DNA of 64,000 nt from Rhodohalobacter barkolensis. GTDB lineage: Bacteria; Bacteroidota; Rhodothermia; Balneolales; Balneolaceae. The notes beneath the pieces are model-generated. The model searched no databases, was not told the origin of the DNA, and saw nothing but the letters and a program-made list of their open reading frames with translations. This document shows, piece by piece, positions 8,685 through 18,066 of the stretch; positions within the stretch are counted from its first letter, which is position 1, and each line of letters starts with the position of its first letter. The stretch covers positions 62,001 through 126,000 of the forward strand of contig NZ_PISP01000006.1 in NCBI RefSeq assembly GCF_002834295.1, in the 5' to 3' direction. The translations under genes were made by a program, and so were the position numbers.

Positions 8685-10274
8685 ATGAGTAAAAAATTAT
8701 TCAACCTGAAAAAACACGAAATTGATGTAGAGACAATCATCAGAAATCCGGCTCCCGGAAAATTTTATGAAGACGCAATCAAGTATGACCCCGGTTCAGT
8801 TATTACTGACAACGGAGCACTGGTTGTTCGATCGGGGAAACGGACCGGTAGAAGTCCTGCCGACAAAAGAGTTGTAAAAACTGAAGGAATGAACGAAGAC
8901 ATTTGGTGGGGAGACATCAACATACCGCTGGATGAACACACCTATAAAATTAACCACCGAAGAGCAGTTGATTACCTGAACACCCGCGAACGACTCTATG
9001 TAATTGATGGCTTTGCCGGCTGGGATCCCAAGTACCGCCTGAAGGTTAGAATTATTGCAGAGCGCCCTTACCACGGACTGTTTATGCAAAATATGCTAAT
9101 CCGACCAACACAGGAAGAACTTGCTGAATTTGGCGAACCGGATTTTGTGGTTTACAATGCCGGTAAATTTCCGGCTAACACCTTTACCGAGGGAATGACT
9201 TCAGATGCCAGTGTGGATGTTAACTTCGAAACAAACTCTATGGTCATTCTGGGCAGTGAATATGCCGGTGAGATGAAAAAAGGCATCTTTACCGTAATGC
9301 ACTACCTGATGCCAAAAAAAGATGTTCTATCCATGCACTGCTCTGCTAACGAAGGAGAAGACGATGATGTAGCTCTTTTCTTCGGACTTTCCGGAACGGG
9401 GAAAACCACACTTTCTGCCGATAGCAGCCGTAAATTGATTGGGGACGATGAGCACTGCTGGAGTGATGATGGCGTGTTTAATATTGAGGGTGGTTGCTAC
9501 GCGAAAACCATCAATCTGACTGAAGAGAACGAACCGGAAATTTATAACGCCATCAAATTCGGTACTGTACTGGAAAATGTCGTATATGATCCGGTTACCC
9601 GAAAAGTGGATTACACGGACGTAAGTATTACTCAAAATACACGGGCCAGCTACCCAATTGAGTATATCTCCAATGCAAAAATTCCATGCGAAGCAGGTCA
9701 TCCGGAGAATATCATATTCCTGACTTATGACGCATTTGGCGTACTGCCTCCGGTGAGTAAACTATCGCCCGAGCAGGCAATGTATCACTTCATTAGTGGA
9801 TATACTGCGAAAGTTGCCGGAACCGAAGTTGGTGTTACAGAACCTCAAGCTACATTTTCGGCCTGTTTTGGAGCCGCATTTCTTGTCTGGCCACCGGCTC
9901 GATACGCAGAAATGCTTGCTGAAAAAATGAAGAAGCATGGCGCAAAAGCGTGGCTCGTAAATACCGGGTTGACCGGAGGAGCCTATGGAACCGGAAAACG
10001 GATTGACCTGAAAAGCACCCGTGCTATCATTAATGCAATCCTATCCGGAAAATTGGAAACTGCAGAAACCGTTCAGGATGATGTATTTGGAGTTCAAATT
10101 CCAAAAACTTGCCCGAACGTAGCACCTGAGATCCTCATTCCAAAAAATACCTGGGATGATCCTGATGCTTACGATGTGCAGGCTAAAAAACTTGGTTCTC
10201 TTTTCAATAAGAACTTTGAAAAGTATAAGGCAGACAGCAGCATGGAGATCATCAAAGCCGGACCAAATGTTTAA
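8685..10274 (+). CDS. pckA: Phosphoenolpyruvate carboxykinase (ATP)
   Basis: Converts oxaloacetate and ATP to phosphoenolpyruvate, CO2 and ADP, the first committed step of gluconeogenesis. The 529-residue length is normal. Seen are [14 protein letters not shown] (substrate-binding Arg), the P-loop G234-LSGTGKTT-242, the metal-binding [11 protein letters not shown] segment and [14 protein letters not shown] near the C terminus. No Shine-Dalgarno sequence precedes the ATG; the 250 bp upstream is very AT-rich. A strong terminator follows, so the gene is probably monocistronic. Its presence fits growth on amino acids or organic acids. Confidence 0.98.
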   Translation: MSKKLFNLKKHEIDVETIIRNPAPGKFYEDAIKYDPGSVITDNGALVVRSGKRTGRSPADKRVVKTEGMNEDIWWGDINIPLDEHTYKINHRRAVDYLNTRERLYVIDGFAGWDPKYRLKVRIIAERPYHGLFMQNMLIRPTQEELAEFGEPDFVVYNAGKFPANTFTEGMTSDASVDVNFETNSMVILGSEYAGEMKKGIFTVMHYLMPKKDVLSMHCSANEGEDDDVALFFGLSGTGKTTLSADSSRKLIGDDEHCWSDDGVFNIEGGCYAKTINLTEENEPEIYNAIKFGTVLENVVYDPVTRKVDYTDVSITQNTRASYPIEYISNAKIPCEAGHPENIIFLTYDAFGVLPPVSKLSPEQAMYHFISGYTAKVAGTEVGVTEPQATFSACFGAAFLVWPPARYAEMLAEKMKKHGAKAWLVNTGLTGGAYGTGKRIDLKSTRAIINAILSGKLETAETVQDDVFGVQIPKTCPNVAPEILIPKNTWDDPDAYDVQAKKLGSLFNKNFEKYKADSSMEIIKAGPNV

Positions 10275-10310
10275 TATTTAATTTAAAGCGAATTCCTTCG
10301 TTCAATCATA

Positions 10311-10363
10311 CCGGACAGTGAACTCATTTTAGCACAGTGTGAGTTCACTGTACCGGTTTTTTT
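10311..10363 (+). terminator. Strong intrinsic terminator of pckA
   Basis: Arms ACAGTGAACTCA and TGAGTTCACTGT pair over 12 perfect base pairs, extended by CCGG/CCGG with one bulge, and are followed by seven T residues. Confidence 0.93.
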
Positions 10364-10415
10364 ATGAGAATGCTTACTTTATGTCTAATTAAATAATTTC
10401 ACCTGATTGATTCAC

Positions 10416-10982
10416 ATGAAATCCATTCTCACTTTATTTGCTTTGCCGTTGCTCATTATTTCAGGATGTAGTCCGTCTGAACAAGAACAGGCTCAGCAAG
10501 ATCAGAGGCGGCAACAGTTACAGAATCAGCTCATTGAATCTACCCCGGAATTTGATGAACAGTTAAGTGTTGTACTCGACCGATATTTTGACCTGAAAAA
10601 TGCTCTTGTTGAAACTGACCCAGAGAGCGCCAAAATTAAAGCCAACTCTCTGATTAGTGAAACAGAAACGGTTGAACCGGAGGGAATCAGTCAAGAGAGT
10701 CTTGCCCTTTGGCTTTCATACAAAGAAATCATTGAGAATGGATCTGAAGAACTCATCAGGGAAGATGACGTGGATGACCAGCGATACCATTTTGAGTTTA
10801 TTTCAGAAGCGATGATCGAAATGATTAAAACGTTTCGCCCGGTAGGTTATACGATCTACCATCAAAGCTGCCCGATGGTACGCGGCGGATCGGCCGACTG
10901 GCTGAGTCGTGAAGAACAGATCGCCAATCCCTATCACGGCGACCGTATGATGAGATGCGGGGAGATCATCGAGAGGATTTAG
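10416..10982 (+). CDS. DUF3347 lipoprotein, probable metal-binding
   Basis: The ATG at 10416 is preferred to an upstream in-frame TTG because it gives a clean lipoprotein signal: MKSILTLF, a hydrophobic core, then the lipobox ISGC. A Gln-rich linker follows and then a helical domain ending in YTIYHQSCPMV, DWLSREEQIANPYHGDRMMRCGE, the hallmark of DUF3347. Its conserved Cys, Met and His residues resemble those in CusB-associated metal-binding domains. It is likely anchored in the outer membrane facing the periplasm; a copper-related role is inferred from the family. Confidence 0.88.
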   Translation: MKSILTLFALPLLIISGCSPSEQEQAQQDQRRQQLQNQLIESTPEFDEQLSVVLDRYFDLKNALVETDPESAKIKANSLISETETVEPEGISQESLALWLSYKEIIENGSEELIREDDVDDQRYHFEFISEAMIEMIKTFRPVGYTIYHQSCPMVRGGSADWLSREEQIANPYHGDRMMRCGEIIERI

Positions 10983-11071
10983 ATCTAATATCTCAAGGTT
11001 CTTTTTTTCTTTTCAAAACTGTTTTGATTTGCGTTAATTGAATTCGAAACAGAAATCAAACAAAAGGGATC

Positions 11072-11725
11072 ATGGAAAAGAAAATTCTCAACTACGAAAA
11101 TGATGAGATCAGGGTAAACTACGATATTAAGCGGTGCATCCACGCGGCAGAATGTGTTAAGGGGTTACCGAATGTTTTTGATCCTGATAAAAAACCGTGG
11201 ATTAATCCTGATAACGCCTCAGCCAAAGAGATTGCCAATGTCATAGAAAGATGCCCGACCGGTGCACTTCACTACGAAATGAAGAAATCTGAACAACGCG
11301 AAAAACCCTCCTCCAAAAACAGGATCAAACTCAATGCAAACGGCCCGGTCTATTTCTTCGGTGATCTTGAAGTTCAGGATCATGAAGGAAATACCGTTCT
11401 GAAGGATACCCGGTTTGCGCTCTGCCGATGCGGCTCATCAGACAATAAACCTGCCTGTGATAACTCCCACGAAAAGATAGAGTGGAAAGCGGATGCAAAT
11501 GCCAATAAGGAAAAAATGCCGCCTATCGAAGACGTGGAGCACGATAAACTGCTCATCAAGCTAATGAAAAACGGTCCGGCGATACTGGATGGGAACTATA
11601 CAATGGAATCCTCCGAATTAGGCGAACACACCTCCGACAAGGGTGTGGCGTTGTGCCGCTGTGGGGGATCGTCCACCAAACCATTCTGCGACGGGACCCA
11701 CAAAGAGATTGGGTTTGAGGGGTGA
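11072..11725 (+). CDS. Ferredoxin-like (Fer4_19) plus double CDGSH iron-sulfur protein
   Basis: Residues 10-72 match the divergent single-cluster 4Fe-4S domain (VNYDIKRCIHAAECV ... RCPTGALHYE). Two CDGSH-type 2Fe-2S sites follow: CRCGSSDNKPACDNSHEK and a more canonical CRCGGSSTKPFCDGTHKE. In the first, CDGSH reads CDNSH; the Cys3-His ligands are still present. The 217-residue protein is cytosolic and probably carries three clusters for electron transfer or redox sensing; its partner is unknown. It stands alone, downstream of the DUF3347 gene by 89 bp. Confidence 0.9.
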   Translation: MEKKILNYENDEIRVNYDIKRCIHAAECVKGLPNVFDPDKKPWINPDNASAKEIANVIERCPTGALHYEMKKSEQREKPSSKNRIKLNANGPVYFFGDLEVQDHEGNTVLKDTRFALCRCGSSDNKPACDNSHEKIEWKADANANKEKMPPIEDVEHDKLLIKLMKNGPAILDGNYTMESSELGEHTSDKGVALCRCGGSSTKPFCDGTHKEIGFEG

Positions 11726-11767
11726 TTTGGCTCACCGCAGGGACGCAAGGGGACGCAGAAATTATTT

Positions 11768-11840
11768 GTTGCGTACCTAGCGGCACGCTGATAAGGATAG
11801 CGTAATTCATTTTCTACCCATGTTTTGTCTCTACGAGACA
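11768..11840 (+). repeat. Left copy of a 73-bp direct repeat flanking the transposase
   Basis: Begins GTTGCGTACCTAGCGGCACGC, an imperfect hairpin, and ends CTACCCATGTTTTGTCTC then TACGAGACA, a second hairpin (GTCTC/GAGAC). It differs at roughly a dozen positions from the copy at 12730-12803; loop changes such as TAGC to TAAA leave the stems intact. Confidence 0.82.
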
Positions 11841-11901
11841 ATGATTGTTTTAAAATAGTTAGCCTAAAAGATTTTATATAGAGTTTTAAAAACTTAACCA
11901 C

Positions 11902-11930
11902 CCGTCGCATTAGCGACGGCACATGGGTAG
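11902..11930 (-). repeat. REP-like hairpin with ACATGGGTAG tag
   Basis: Perfect 7-bp stem CCGTCGC / GCGACGG around ATTA, followed by CACATGGGTAG. It faces the hairpin at the end of the 11768 block, making a head-to-head pair. A smaller stem, AGTCCC-GTCA-GGGACT, follows at 11957-11972. Confidence 0.75.
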
Positions 11931-12131
11931 AAAACCGAGAGACACCACCCATTGTAAGTCCCGTCAGGGACTACACATAATAGAATATAGTTATTGTCTC
12001 TACATATGAGAATGATGCGTTACGATATCAAGAGATTCAGACATCATTTTCAATGCCACGTGGTAACAACATTGTTTAATTGAAAAATTAGAGGCTTTTT
12101 CTTTCTGTAAATAATGCCCTTTATGACAAAA

Positions 12132-12160
12132 ACGTCTCGTCAGAGACGTAACATGGGTAG
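12132..12160 (-). repeat. REP-like hairpin with ACATGGGTAG tag
   Basis: Perfect 7-bp stem ACGTCTC / GAGACGT around GTCA, then AACATGGGTAG. An almost identical copy is at 12949-12977 beyond the transposase. A further small stem, GTCCC-ATTA-GGGAC, is at 12187-12200. Confidence 0.8.
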
Positions 12161-12261
12161 TATCTTGTGAGACAAATTCCTTAAAAGTCCCATTAGGGAC
12201 GATACCAATAGAACCTAACCAACACCAATCCATTTATTTTCTAAAAAAAGAGGGGGAGAAA

Positions 12262-12723
12262 ATGGCCAACACCTACACAAAAATCCACATTCATCTAATC
12301 TTTGCAGTTCAAAACAGACAAAGTCTGATTCATAAAAAATGGCACTCCGATTTGTTTAAATACATCTCGGGAATCGTAACCAACCATGAACATAAAGTTC
12401 TTCAGATTAATGGTGTGATTGACCATGTTCACATTCTGATTGGACTACGCCCAACACAAAGTCTGTCTAAATTGGTGAAATATGTTAAACAGGATTCCTC
12501 CAAATGGATTAATCAAAATGGATATGTCAACGGCCGGTTTTCCTGGCAAAAGGGTTATGCTGCTTTTTCACATTCCGCCTCTCAGGTCCCACAGGTGATT
12601 CGATATATCCAAAATCAGGAGGTGCATCACAAAAGGAAAAGTTTTCGTGAGGAGTATCTTGATTTCCTAGACAAATATGAGGTCGATTTTGATGAGCGGT
12701 ATATATTTAAACCGGTATCGTAG
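12262..12723 (+). CDS. Y1 (HUH) transposase, IS200/IS605 TnpA-like
   Basis: A complete 153-residue single-domain Y1 transposase. The metal-binding HUH motif is H55-V-H57 in GVIDHVHILIGL, and the likely nucleophile is Tyr115 in IRYIQNQEVHHKRKSF. A strong GGGGGAG ribosome site precedes the ATG. Such enzymes cut and rejoin single-stranded DNA at hairpin ends. No tnpB or IscB partner is present, as in IS200 or REP-associated (RAYT) genes. Intact motifs suggest it is active or recently active. Confidence 0.92.
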   Translation: MANTYTKIHIHLIFAVQNRQSLIHKKWHSDLFKYISGIVTNHEHKVLQINGVIDHVHILIGLRPTQSLSKLVKYVKQDSSKWINQNGYVNGRFSWQKGYAAFSHSASQVPQVIRYIQNQEVHHKRKSFREEYLDFLDKYEVDFDERYIFKPVS

Positions 12724-12729
12724 GTTCAT

Positions 12730-12803
12730 GTTGCGTACCTAAAGGCACGCCAATGAGGATAGCGCATTTCATTTTTCTACCTATGTTTTGTCTCTATGAG
12801 ACA
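12730..12803 (+). repeat. Right copy of the 73-bp direct repeat
   Basis: Partner of 11768-11840, starting 7 bp after the transposase stop. The CTACCCATG tag reads CTACCTATG here and the stem is GTCTC-TAT-GAGAC. Confidence 0.82.
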
Positions 12804-12948
12804 AACATCATGTAACGAAATACGACCCCGCATAAACCGGTTTGTGCGATTTAGAATTGTTGTTTTACCTCAATGCCTGCATATACGAATAATGGATAAT
12901 GTGAAAACAAGAGCCCAATTTTTGTTTTCCATTTTTATCATTCAAAAC

Positions 12949-12977
12949 ACGTCTCGTCAGAGACGTAACATGGGTAG
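12949..12977 (-). repeat. REP-like hairpin with ACATGGGTAG tag, right side
   Basis: Same stem ACGTCTC / GAGACGT and tag as 12132-12160. Another member at 13004-13032 has the stem CCGTGCC / GGTACGG with a single mismatch and the tag drifted to ATGTGGGTA. Confidence 0.78.
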
Positions 12978-13163
12978 TTGAGGTTGTTGACCATACATCT
13001 CACCCGTGCCGTTAGGTACGGTATGTGGGTAAAATATAAGTCAATAAATATCCCACAAGACACCCTTCCCCACCTCAAATTCCCGACGAATAATTCTTCT
13101 TATCTTCAACTAAATTGTCAATATTGCTGATGAAACCCTCATTAAAAACTCTCTGATTCACAG

Positions 13164-13559
13164 ATGAAATCTAAATCCCTCCTCATTTCCGGCTCACTAT
13201 TTTTGACCCTTGCTGTAGCATTCGGTGCCTTTGGCGCACACATCGTTCAGGACATGCTCACTCCGGAGCGGTTTGAAGTGTATAAAACCGGTGTTGAATA
13301 CCATTTCTATCACGCCATTGGGTTGCTGCTGATCGGTGTCGCATCGTTTCATCTTGAGAAATCTGTTTGGCTAACATGGAGTAGCCGGTTGATCATTACA
13401 GGAATCCTCATTTTCTCCGGCAGTCTCTACATCCTCACACTCACCGATACAGGCTGGCTTGGCGCAATTACTCCTCTTGGTGGTGTGGCATTCATTTTGG
13501 GATGGATCTTTTTTGCCGTGAGTGCTTCCACAGGATTAAAAAACAACCCTAACCTTTAA
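13164..13559 (+). CDS. DUF423 small membrane protein (YgdD-like)
   Basis: A 131-residue inner-membrane protein with four hydrophobic helices and the DUF423 signature (LTLAVAFGAFGAH at 15-27, then YHFYHAIGLLLIG). Length is normal for the family, whose function is unknown. It is preceded by the REP island and followed by 122 bp before the next gene. Confidence 0.92.
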   Translation: MKSKSLLISGSLFLTLAVAFGAFGAHIVQDMLTPERFEVYKTGVEYHFYHAIGLLLIGVASFHLEKSVWLTWSSRLIITGILIFSGSLYILTLTDTGWLGAITPLGGVAFILGWIFFAVSASTGLKNNPNL

Positions 13560-13681
13560 ACGAACTCTCACTCTTATGGGACTGATGGCAGACCGAGACT
13601 TATTGAAACCATTCAGAAACAGGAGAAGCATTTTACATCTAATTACTGCGCAATTATTACTGATCTGAGTACATTTGACAA

Positions 13682-15895
13682 ATGTTCAAAACAAATTTCA
13701 TACTACTCACTTTTGCACTATTTCTGCTCTACGGTGGAGAACTAATCGCAAAACAGGCTAGCTCCAATGACGGAGACTACAGCATCAGGGCTCACAAGCT
13801 GTCAGATAATGAATCCGTACAGCTCGATGGTCATTTGAATGAATCGATCTGGCAACGCATATCTCCTACAACAAACTTCACCCAACAGGAACCCAAGGAA
13901 GGTGGTATCCCTTCCGAGAATACGGAAATCTATATTTCGTATGACGAATCCAACTTATACATCGGCGCCATACTTTACGACAATTCTCCCAACCAGATCC
14001 TGGCATATCAGAAGCGAAGGGATCAGGGGCTTGGAGCTGACGACCGTTTTATGTGGATTCTGGATACATTCAACAGTGGCCGAACCGCCTATTTTTTTGA
14101 AACAAATCCCGCTGCACTTCGCGGTGATGGTCTGCTGACCGTTGGCCAGGGTACCAATCTCAATAAAGCATGGGACGGAATTTGGGACGCTAAAACTCAG
14201 ATAACCGATCAAGGATGGTCAGTTGAGATCCGTATTCCCTTTAGTTCTATCGATTTTGATCCGGAAAATACAACCTGGGGCATCAACTTTCAGCGTACTA
14301 TTCGAAGAGTGAATGAAGAGATTCTCTGGTCGGGATGGAAACGAAATCAGGGTCTTTTCCGACCACAGGATGCTGGCACACTTACCGGTCTTACCGGATT
14401 ATCGCAGGGAGTGGGTTTAGAAGTAAAGCCTTTTACAACCGGGAACCGAAATATGACCCATCCACCCGCCAGCGACCGTTCAGTAGACAAATCCGTAGAT
14501 GCGGGATTCGATGCTTCCTATAGTTTCACCCCTAGCATTCGGGCTTCACTAACCATAAACACCGATTTTGCAGAAACAGAAGTAGATCAGCGCAGGGTAA
14601 ATCTAACTCGATTCCCATTGCGCTTCCCGGAACAGCGCGACTTTTTTCTAGAGGGATCGGGCATTTTCAGTTTCGTACCATCCAGTGGTGTGGAACCCTT
14701 TTTCAGCAGACGAATCGGGCTTGTGGGCGGGCAACCTGTTCCGATCACCGGAGGCCTTCGGATTTTAGGACGGGAAGGCAATACAAATCTCGGACTGTAC
14801 CAAATCCGAACAGGCGAGAGCGATGTAAGCTCAGCCGAAGACTTTACTGCTGCGCGTGTTTCACAAAACATTTTTTCTGAAAGTTCAATCGGATTGATTT
14901 ATACACGCCGTGGAAAAACCGGAAGCAATCCGCTTAATACTGACCACACGTTGGGAACTGATCTGGAACTCGGAACGTCCTCATTTTTGGGAAACAAAAA
15001 TTTGCAGTTTCAAGCGTTCTTTGTTTGGCACAACGAAGGAAGCTCAGGGTTTTCAAACCAATTTTGGGACCGAACGAGCAGGGGAATTCGACTTAACTAC
15101 CCAAATTTCCCTTTTTATAGCTGGGTGTCATATAGAGAATTCGGATCGTCTTTTAATCCCGCCATCGGATTTACACCCCGGAACGGCTTTCGCAGGCTAC
15201 AACCTACAGCAGGTTACAATTGGATCTTTTCTGAAAGCCCAATGCTTCGCTCCTGGGAGGTACAGTTACGATTTGAGTATCTGACAAACCTCGATTTTGA
15301 ACCAGAAACCATTAATACTACCCTTACACCCATCGAAATTCAGTTTGAAAGCGGAGAACAGCTGGAGATGAGCGTCAGTAGAAATTTTGAACAGATCTAT
15401 GAGGGGTTTGATATTCTACGTGACGGAACCGTAATCATCCTCCCGGGCAGATACAGAAATTGGGGTGTTAATTCAGGTTTTGAAACAGCCGGTTTTAGAA
15501 AACTTTCCGGAGAAATCGAATATAGTTATGAGGGATTCTGGACCGGAACGCGAGAAGAAATAGAGCTCGAAGGAACCGTTCGTCCATACAGAGGAATCAA
15601 TCTCTCGGCCAACTGGGCAAGAAGCTATGTAAAACTTCCTGAAACATCTTTTACGACCAACCTGTTTGTACTTCGCAGTAATGTAGATCTGACACCCGAT
15701 ATCGCGTTTACGCAAATTGTTCAGTACGACGATTTAAGTAATCTTCTGGGACTCTATAACCGATTTCGATGGACCCTCACTCCGGGATCGGATCTCTTCC
15801 TGGTTTTTACGAGAAACTGGCTCGATACCGAAAACCGACTGGAGGCGATTGAGTCGCAGGCAGCCATCAAAATTAATTATACCTACCGATTCTGA
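13682..15895 (+). CDS. DUF5916 outer-membrane protein with CBM9-like domain
   Basis: A 737-residue exported protein. A signal peptide (residues 1-23) leads into a family 9 carbohydrate-binding-like domain (about 35-225: VQLDGHLNESIWQRI, DRFMWILDTFNSGRTAYFFETNP, WSVEIRIPFSSIDF), followed by a DUF5916 region of amphipathic beta strands ending in Tyr-Arg-Phe, the terminal Phe expected of an outer-membrane barrel. The family is common in marine Bacteroidota-like bacteria. Ligand and function are not established; carbohydrate binding rests only on the CBM9-like fold. Confidence 0.9.
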   Translation: MFKTNFILLTFALFLLYGGELIAKQASSNDGDYSIRAHKLSDNESVQLDGHLNESIWQRISPTTNFTQQEPKEGGIPSENTEIYISYDESNLYIGAILYDNSPNQILAYQKRRDQGLGADDRFMWILDTFNSGRTAYFFETNPAALRGDGLLTVGQGTNLNKAWDGIWDAKTQITDQGWSVEIRIPFSSIDFDPENTTWGINFQRTIRRVNEEILWSGWKRNQGLFRPQDAGTLTGLTGLSQGVGLEVKPFTTGNRNMTHPPASDRSVDKSVDAGFDASYSFTPSIRASLTINTDFAETEVDQRRVNLTRFPLRFPEQRDFFLEGSGIFSFVPSSGVEPFFSRRIGLVGGQPVPITGGLRILGREGNTNLGLYQIRTGESDVSSAEDFTAARVSQNIFSESSIGLIYTRRGKTGSNPLNTDHTLGTDLELGTSSFLGNKNLQFQAFFVWHNEGSSGFSNQFWDRTSRGIRLNYPNFPFYSWVSYREFGSSFNPAIGFTPRNGFRRLQPTAGYNWIFSESPMLRSWEVQLRFEYLTNLDFEPETINTTLTPIEIQFESGEQLEMSVSRNFEQIYEGFDILRDGTVIILPGRYRNWGVNSGFETAGFRKLSGEIEYSYEGFWTGTREEIELEGTVRPYRGINLSANWARSYVKLPETSFTTNLFVLRSNVDLTPDIAFTQIVQYDDLSNLLGLYNRFRWTLTPGSDLFLVFTRNWLDTENRLEAIESQAAIKINYTYRF

Positions 15896-16239
15896 TATTC
15901 AGATTAAAGCATCCTTCCTTTTTTAAGATGGTATCTGCTCTTTTCCACGCATATGTTTACATCATCCCAACCTGTACAGATAACAGGTTTTTAAAATAAG
16001 CGCTGAGTACACTAAAGATTTCTACGAAAAATCTGCAAATCATAGAATACTTTTTACGAATCTCTCTGAGAGAAAATTTAGATGCCTTTGACCTGGATAA
16101 AAATGCTATCATTCATGAAAAGAAAAAAGGAATCCATAAGATTTATAGAAAGTTATGAAAAATGTACTCTAAGTCATCCATTTTGCTGCAATTGAATATT
16201 TTCAGCCCTTATCAGGGGCAACAAATAATTTTCAATTGA
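15896..16239. other. 344-bp intergenic region, no gene seen
   Basis: AT-rich, with stop codons in all frames. It contains a small terminator-like stem (15969-15993) near its start and a short CCCTTATCAGGGG hairpin at about 16206. It probably carries the promoter of the ZIP transporter gene. I recognise no riboswitch. Confidence 0.6.
15969..15993 (+). terminator. Likely terminator after the DUF5916 gene
   Basis: Stem AACCTGT / ACAGGTT with a 7-base loop followed by TTTTAAAA. The stem is short (7 bp), so strength is uncertain. Confidence 0.55.
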
Positions 16240-17124
16240 ATGTCATCTAAAAACAGTCAAAACAGTAGGAAGAATAATCATCTGCTATTAGATAGCCTGA
16301 CAGCTTTCGTTCTTTTTGCGGCCGTTATCGGAAGTGCTTTCTGGGTTATCGGTGATATGTCTGATGGAAATGTCACCGTTTTTCATGTTTTTGTTGCCGC
16401 ATCAATCACTGCTGTGGCTACCGGTTTTGGAGCTCTTCCCTTTCTGTTTGTAGAAAAGTTCGACAATAAGTGGCTTGGCATTGGAAACGCGATGGCGGCC
16501 GGACTTATGTTCGGAGCCAGTGTTGGCTTGGTTTATGAAGGGTTTACAACAGAAGGAGTAACCTACTCGTACCTGAGAGTTATTGCAGGAGCTTCACTAG
16601 GCGGCATCCTGGTTTACCTTTCTCAAAAATTTCTCAACAACAGAGACGATGAATACTCCATTGGCAAGGTTCAGGGTGCAGATGCCATTAAAATGCTGAT
16701 GATTGTGGGAATCATGACCATCCACTCTTTTGCTGAAGGAATTGGTGTTGGCGTCTCATTTGGTGATAGCAACACATTTGGCGCATTCATTTCTATCGCT
16801 ATTGCAATCCATAATATCCCTGAGGGTCTGGCCATTAGTTTGATTCTGATCCCAAGAGGAACAAGTGTTCGGAAAGCTGCACTTTGGAGCATTTTCAGTA
16901 GTTTACCCCAACCTCTCATGGCCATTCCGGCTTTTCTGTTTGTATTGTTATTTAAGGAGTTTCTTCCGTTTGGACTGGGGCTCGCAGCAGGCGCCATGTT
17001 CTGGATGGTTTTTAAAGAGTTGATCCCGGAAGCAAAAGAAGAACTGGGCATAAAACAGATTTACGCTATTATGACAATTACCGCCGCAGCAATGATTCTA
17101 TTCCAATTCGTCATAGAAGGCTAA
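16240..17124 (+). CDS. ZIP family divalent metal transporter
   Basis: An eight-helix protein of 294 residues with the ZIP metal-site motifs HSFAEG (helix 4) and HNIPEG (helix 5), and a short His-poor cytosolic loop. The motifs suggest zinc or iron import; direction and metal are family inferences. It ends 5 bp before the CDF exporter gene, so import and export proteins are made from one transcript. Confidence 0.92.
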   Translation: MSSKNSQNSRKNNHLLLDSLTAFVLFAAVIGSAFWVIGDMSDGNVTVFHVFVAASITAVATGFGALPFLFVEKFDNKWLGIGNAMAAGLMFGASVGLVYEGFTTEGVTYSYLRVIAGASLGGILVYLSQKFLNNRDDEYSIGKVQGADAIKMLMIVGIMTIHSFAEGIGVGVSFGDSNTFGAFISIAIAIHNIPEGLAISLILIPRGTSVRKAALWSIFSSLPQPLMAIPAFLFVLLFKEFLPFGLGLAAGAMFWMVFKELIPEAKEELGIKQIYAIMTITAAAMILFQFVIEG

Positions 17125-17129
17125 AACAA

Positions 17130-18026
17130 ATGGCTCATACACACTCTCACGACCATACCGGCAAAGCGATTTCTCGCCTGTGGTTTACATTTTTTCTGAA
17201 CCTTGGAATTAGCGTTGCTCAGCTTATCGGGGGATTCCTGTCTAACAGTATGGCCCTCATCTCTGATGCGGTTCACAATCTCAGTGACACCGGTTCTGTA
17301 GGTGTATCACTCGTTGCCCGGAAGTATGCCAATAAAAGTGCTGACAAACAGATGACATTCGGTTATCGCCGGGCAGACATAATCGGGGCATTTATCAATT
17401 TGATCATACTTATAGGAGTCTCATTATTTCTCGTCAAAGAGGGGATTGAACGGTTTTTACAGCCTGAAGAGATCGACGGCAGTATCATGTTTTGGGTCGC
17501 TCTGGTAGGCCTGGTCGGCAATGTGCTATCGGTTTACATTCTCCATTCCGATTCAAAAAGGAGTCTCAATATCAAAAGTGCTTACGTCCATCTATTTTGG
17601 GATGCTGCAGCCTCACTCACGATAATAGTCGGCGGCGTTTTAATCCTGTACTACGATCTATACATCATTGATCCGATCTTAACCATCGGGATAGCACTCT
17701 ACATACTTTACACCACCTACAATATGCTTCGCGAAACTGTTTCCATATTGATGGAAGCCACACCTGAAGACATACATGTTGACTCGATCAAAGACGAGCT
17801 GGAATCCATTTCACATGTGCGTGATGTGCACCATATTCACGTTTGGAAAGTTGATGAACATCAAAAAATGCTAGAGTGCCATGCCCATATTGACAAATCA
17901 TATAGCAGCTTACTGGAAGAAATTAAATCCGAAATAAAAGCTTGTCTTTCCGATCGTTTTGATATCACTCACTCCGCCATTGAATTTGAACTGGAACCCT
18001 GCGAAAGCAGTACTCACCACCCCTGA
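17130..18026 (+). CDS. CDF family cation efflux protein (zinc, CzcD-like)
   Basis: The 298-residue protein begins with a His-rich tail (MAHTHSHDH), has six transmembrane helices and the metal-site pattern SDAVHNLSD in helix 2, with a matching HLFWDAAAS in helix 5. A C-terminal cytosolic domain (about 205-290) contains the ferredoxin-like fold with HHIHVWKVDEHQKMLECHAHI. It should export Zn2+ or a similar ion by proton antiport. It lies directly behind the ZIP gene. Confidence 0.95.
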   Translation: MAHTHSHDHTGKAISRLWFTFFLNLGISVAQLIGGFLSNSMALISDAVHNLSDTGSVGVSLVARKYANKSADKQMTFGYRRADIIGAFINLIILIGVSLFLVKEGIERFLQPEEIDGSIMFWVALVGLVGNVLSVYILHSDSKRSLNIKSAYVHLFWDAAASLTIIVGGVLILYYDLYIIDPILTIGIALYILYTTYNMLRETVSILMEATPEDIHVDSIKDELESISHVRDVHHIHVWKVDEHQKMLECHAHIDKSYSSLLEEIKSEIKACLSDRFDITHSAIEFELEPCESSTHHP

Positions 18027-18066
18027 TTAACTCGACACACATTTTAATACAAAATGATTTTTACGG

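Larger units (their letters stand above)
11768..13032. mobile_element. REP-like hairpin island around an IS200/IS605-type transposase
   Basis: The two stretches flanking the transposase gene (536 and 440 bp) contain no other credible gene but are full of short hairpins tagged by CTACCCATGT or its complement ACATGGGTAG. A 73-bp block is duplicated on each side, and further paired hairpins occur on each side. This resembles a transposase that maintains REP sequences, or a decayed IS200-like element with paired end structures. The exact element ends cannot be fixed by eye. Confidence 0.7.

Noticed and set aside
11556-12233. Minus-strand frames of 77-118 codons near the transposase
   Set aside because: They cross the CDGSH gene antisense or the REP-like hairpins, and show no domain or ribosome site.
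12796-12981. 61-codon plus-strand frame
   Set aside because: Lies across the right repeat block and a hairpin; no ribosome site, Arg-rich nonsense composition.
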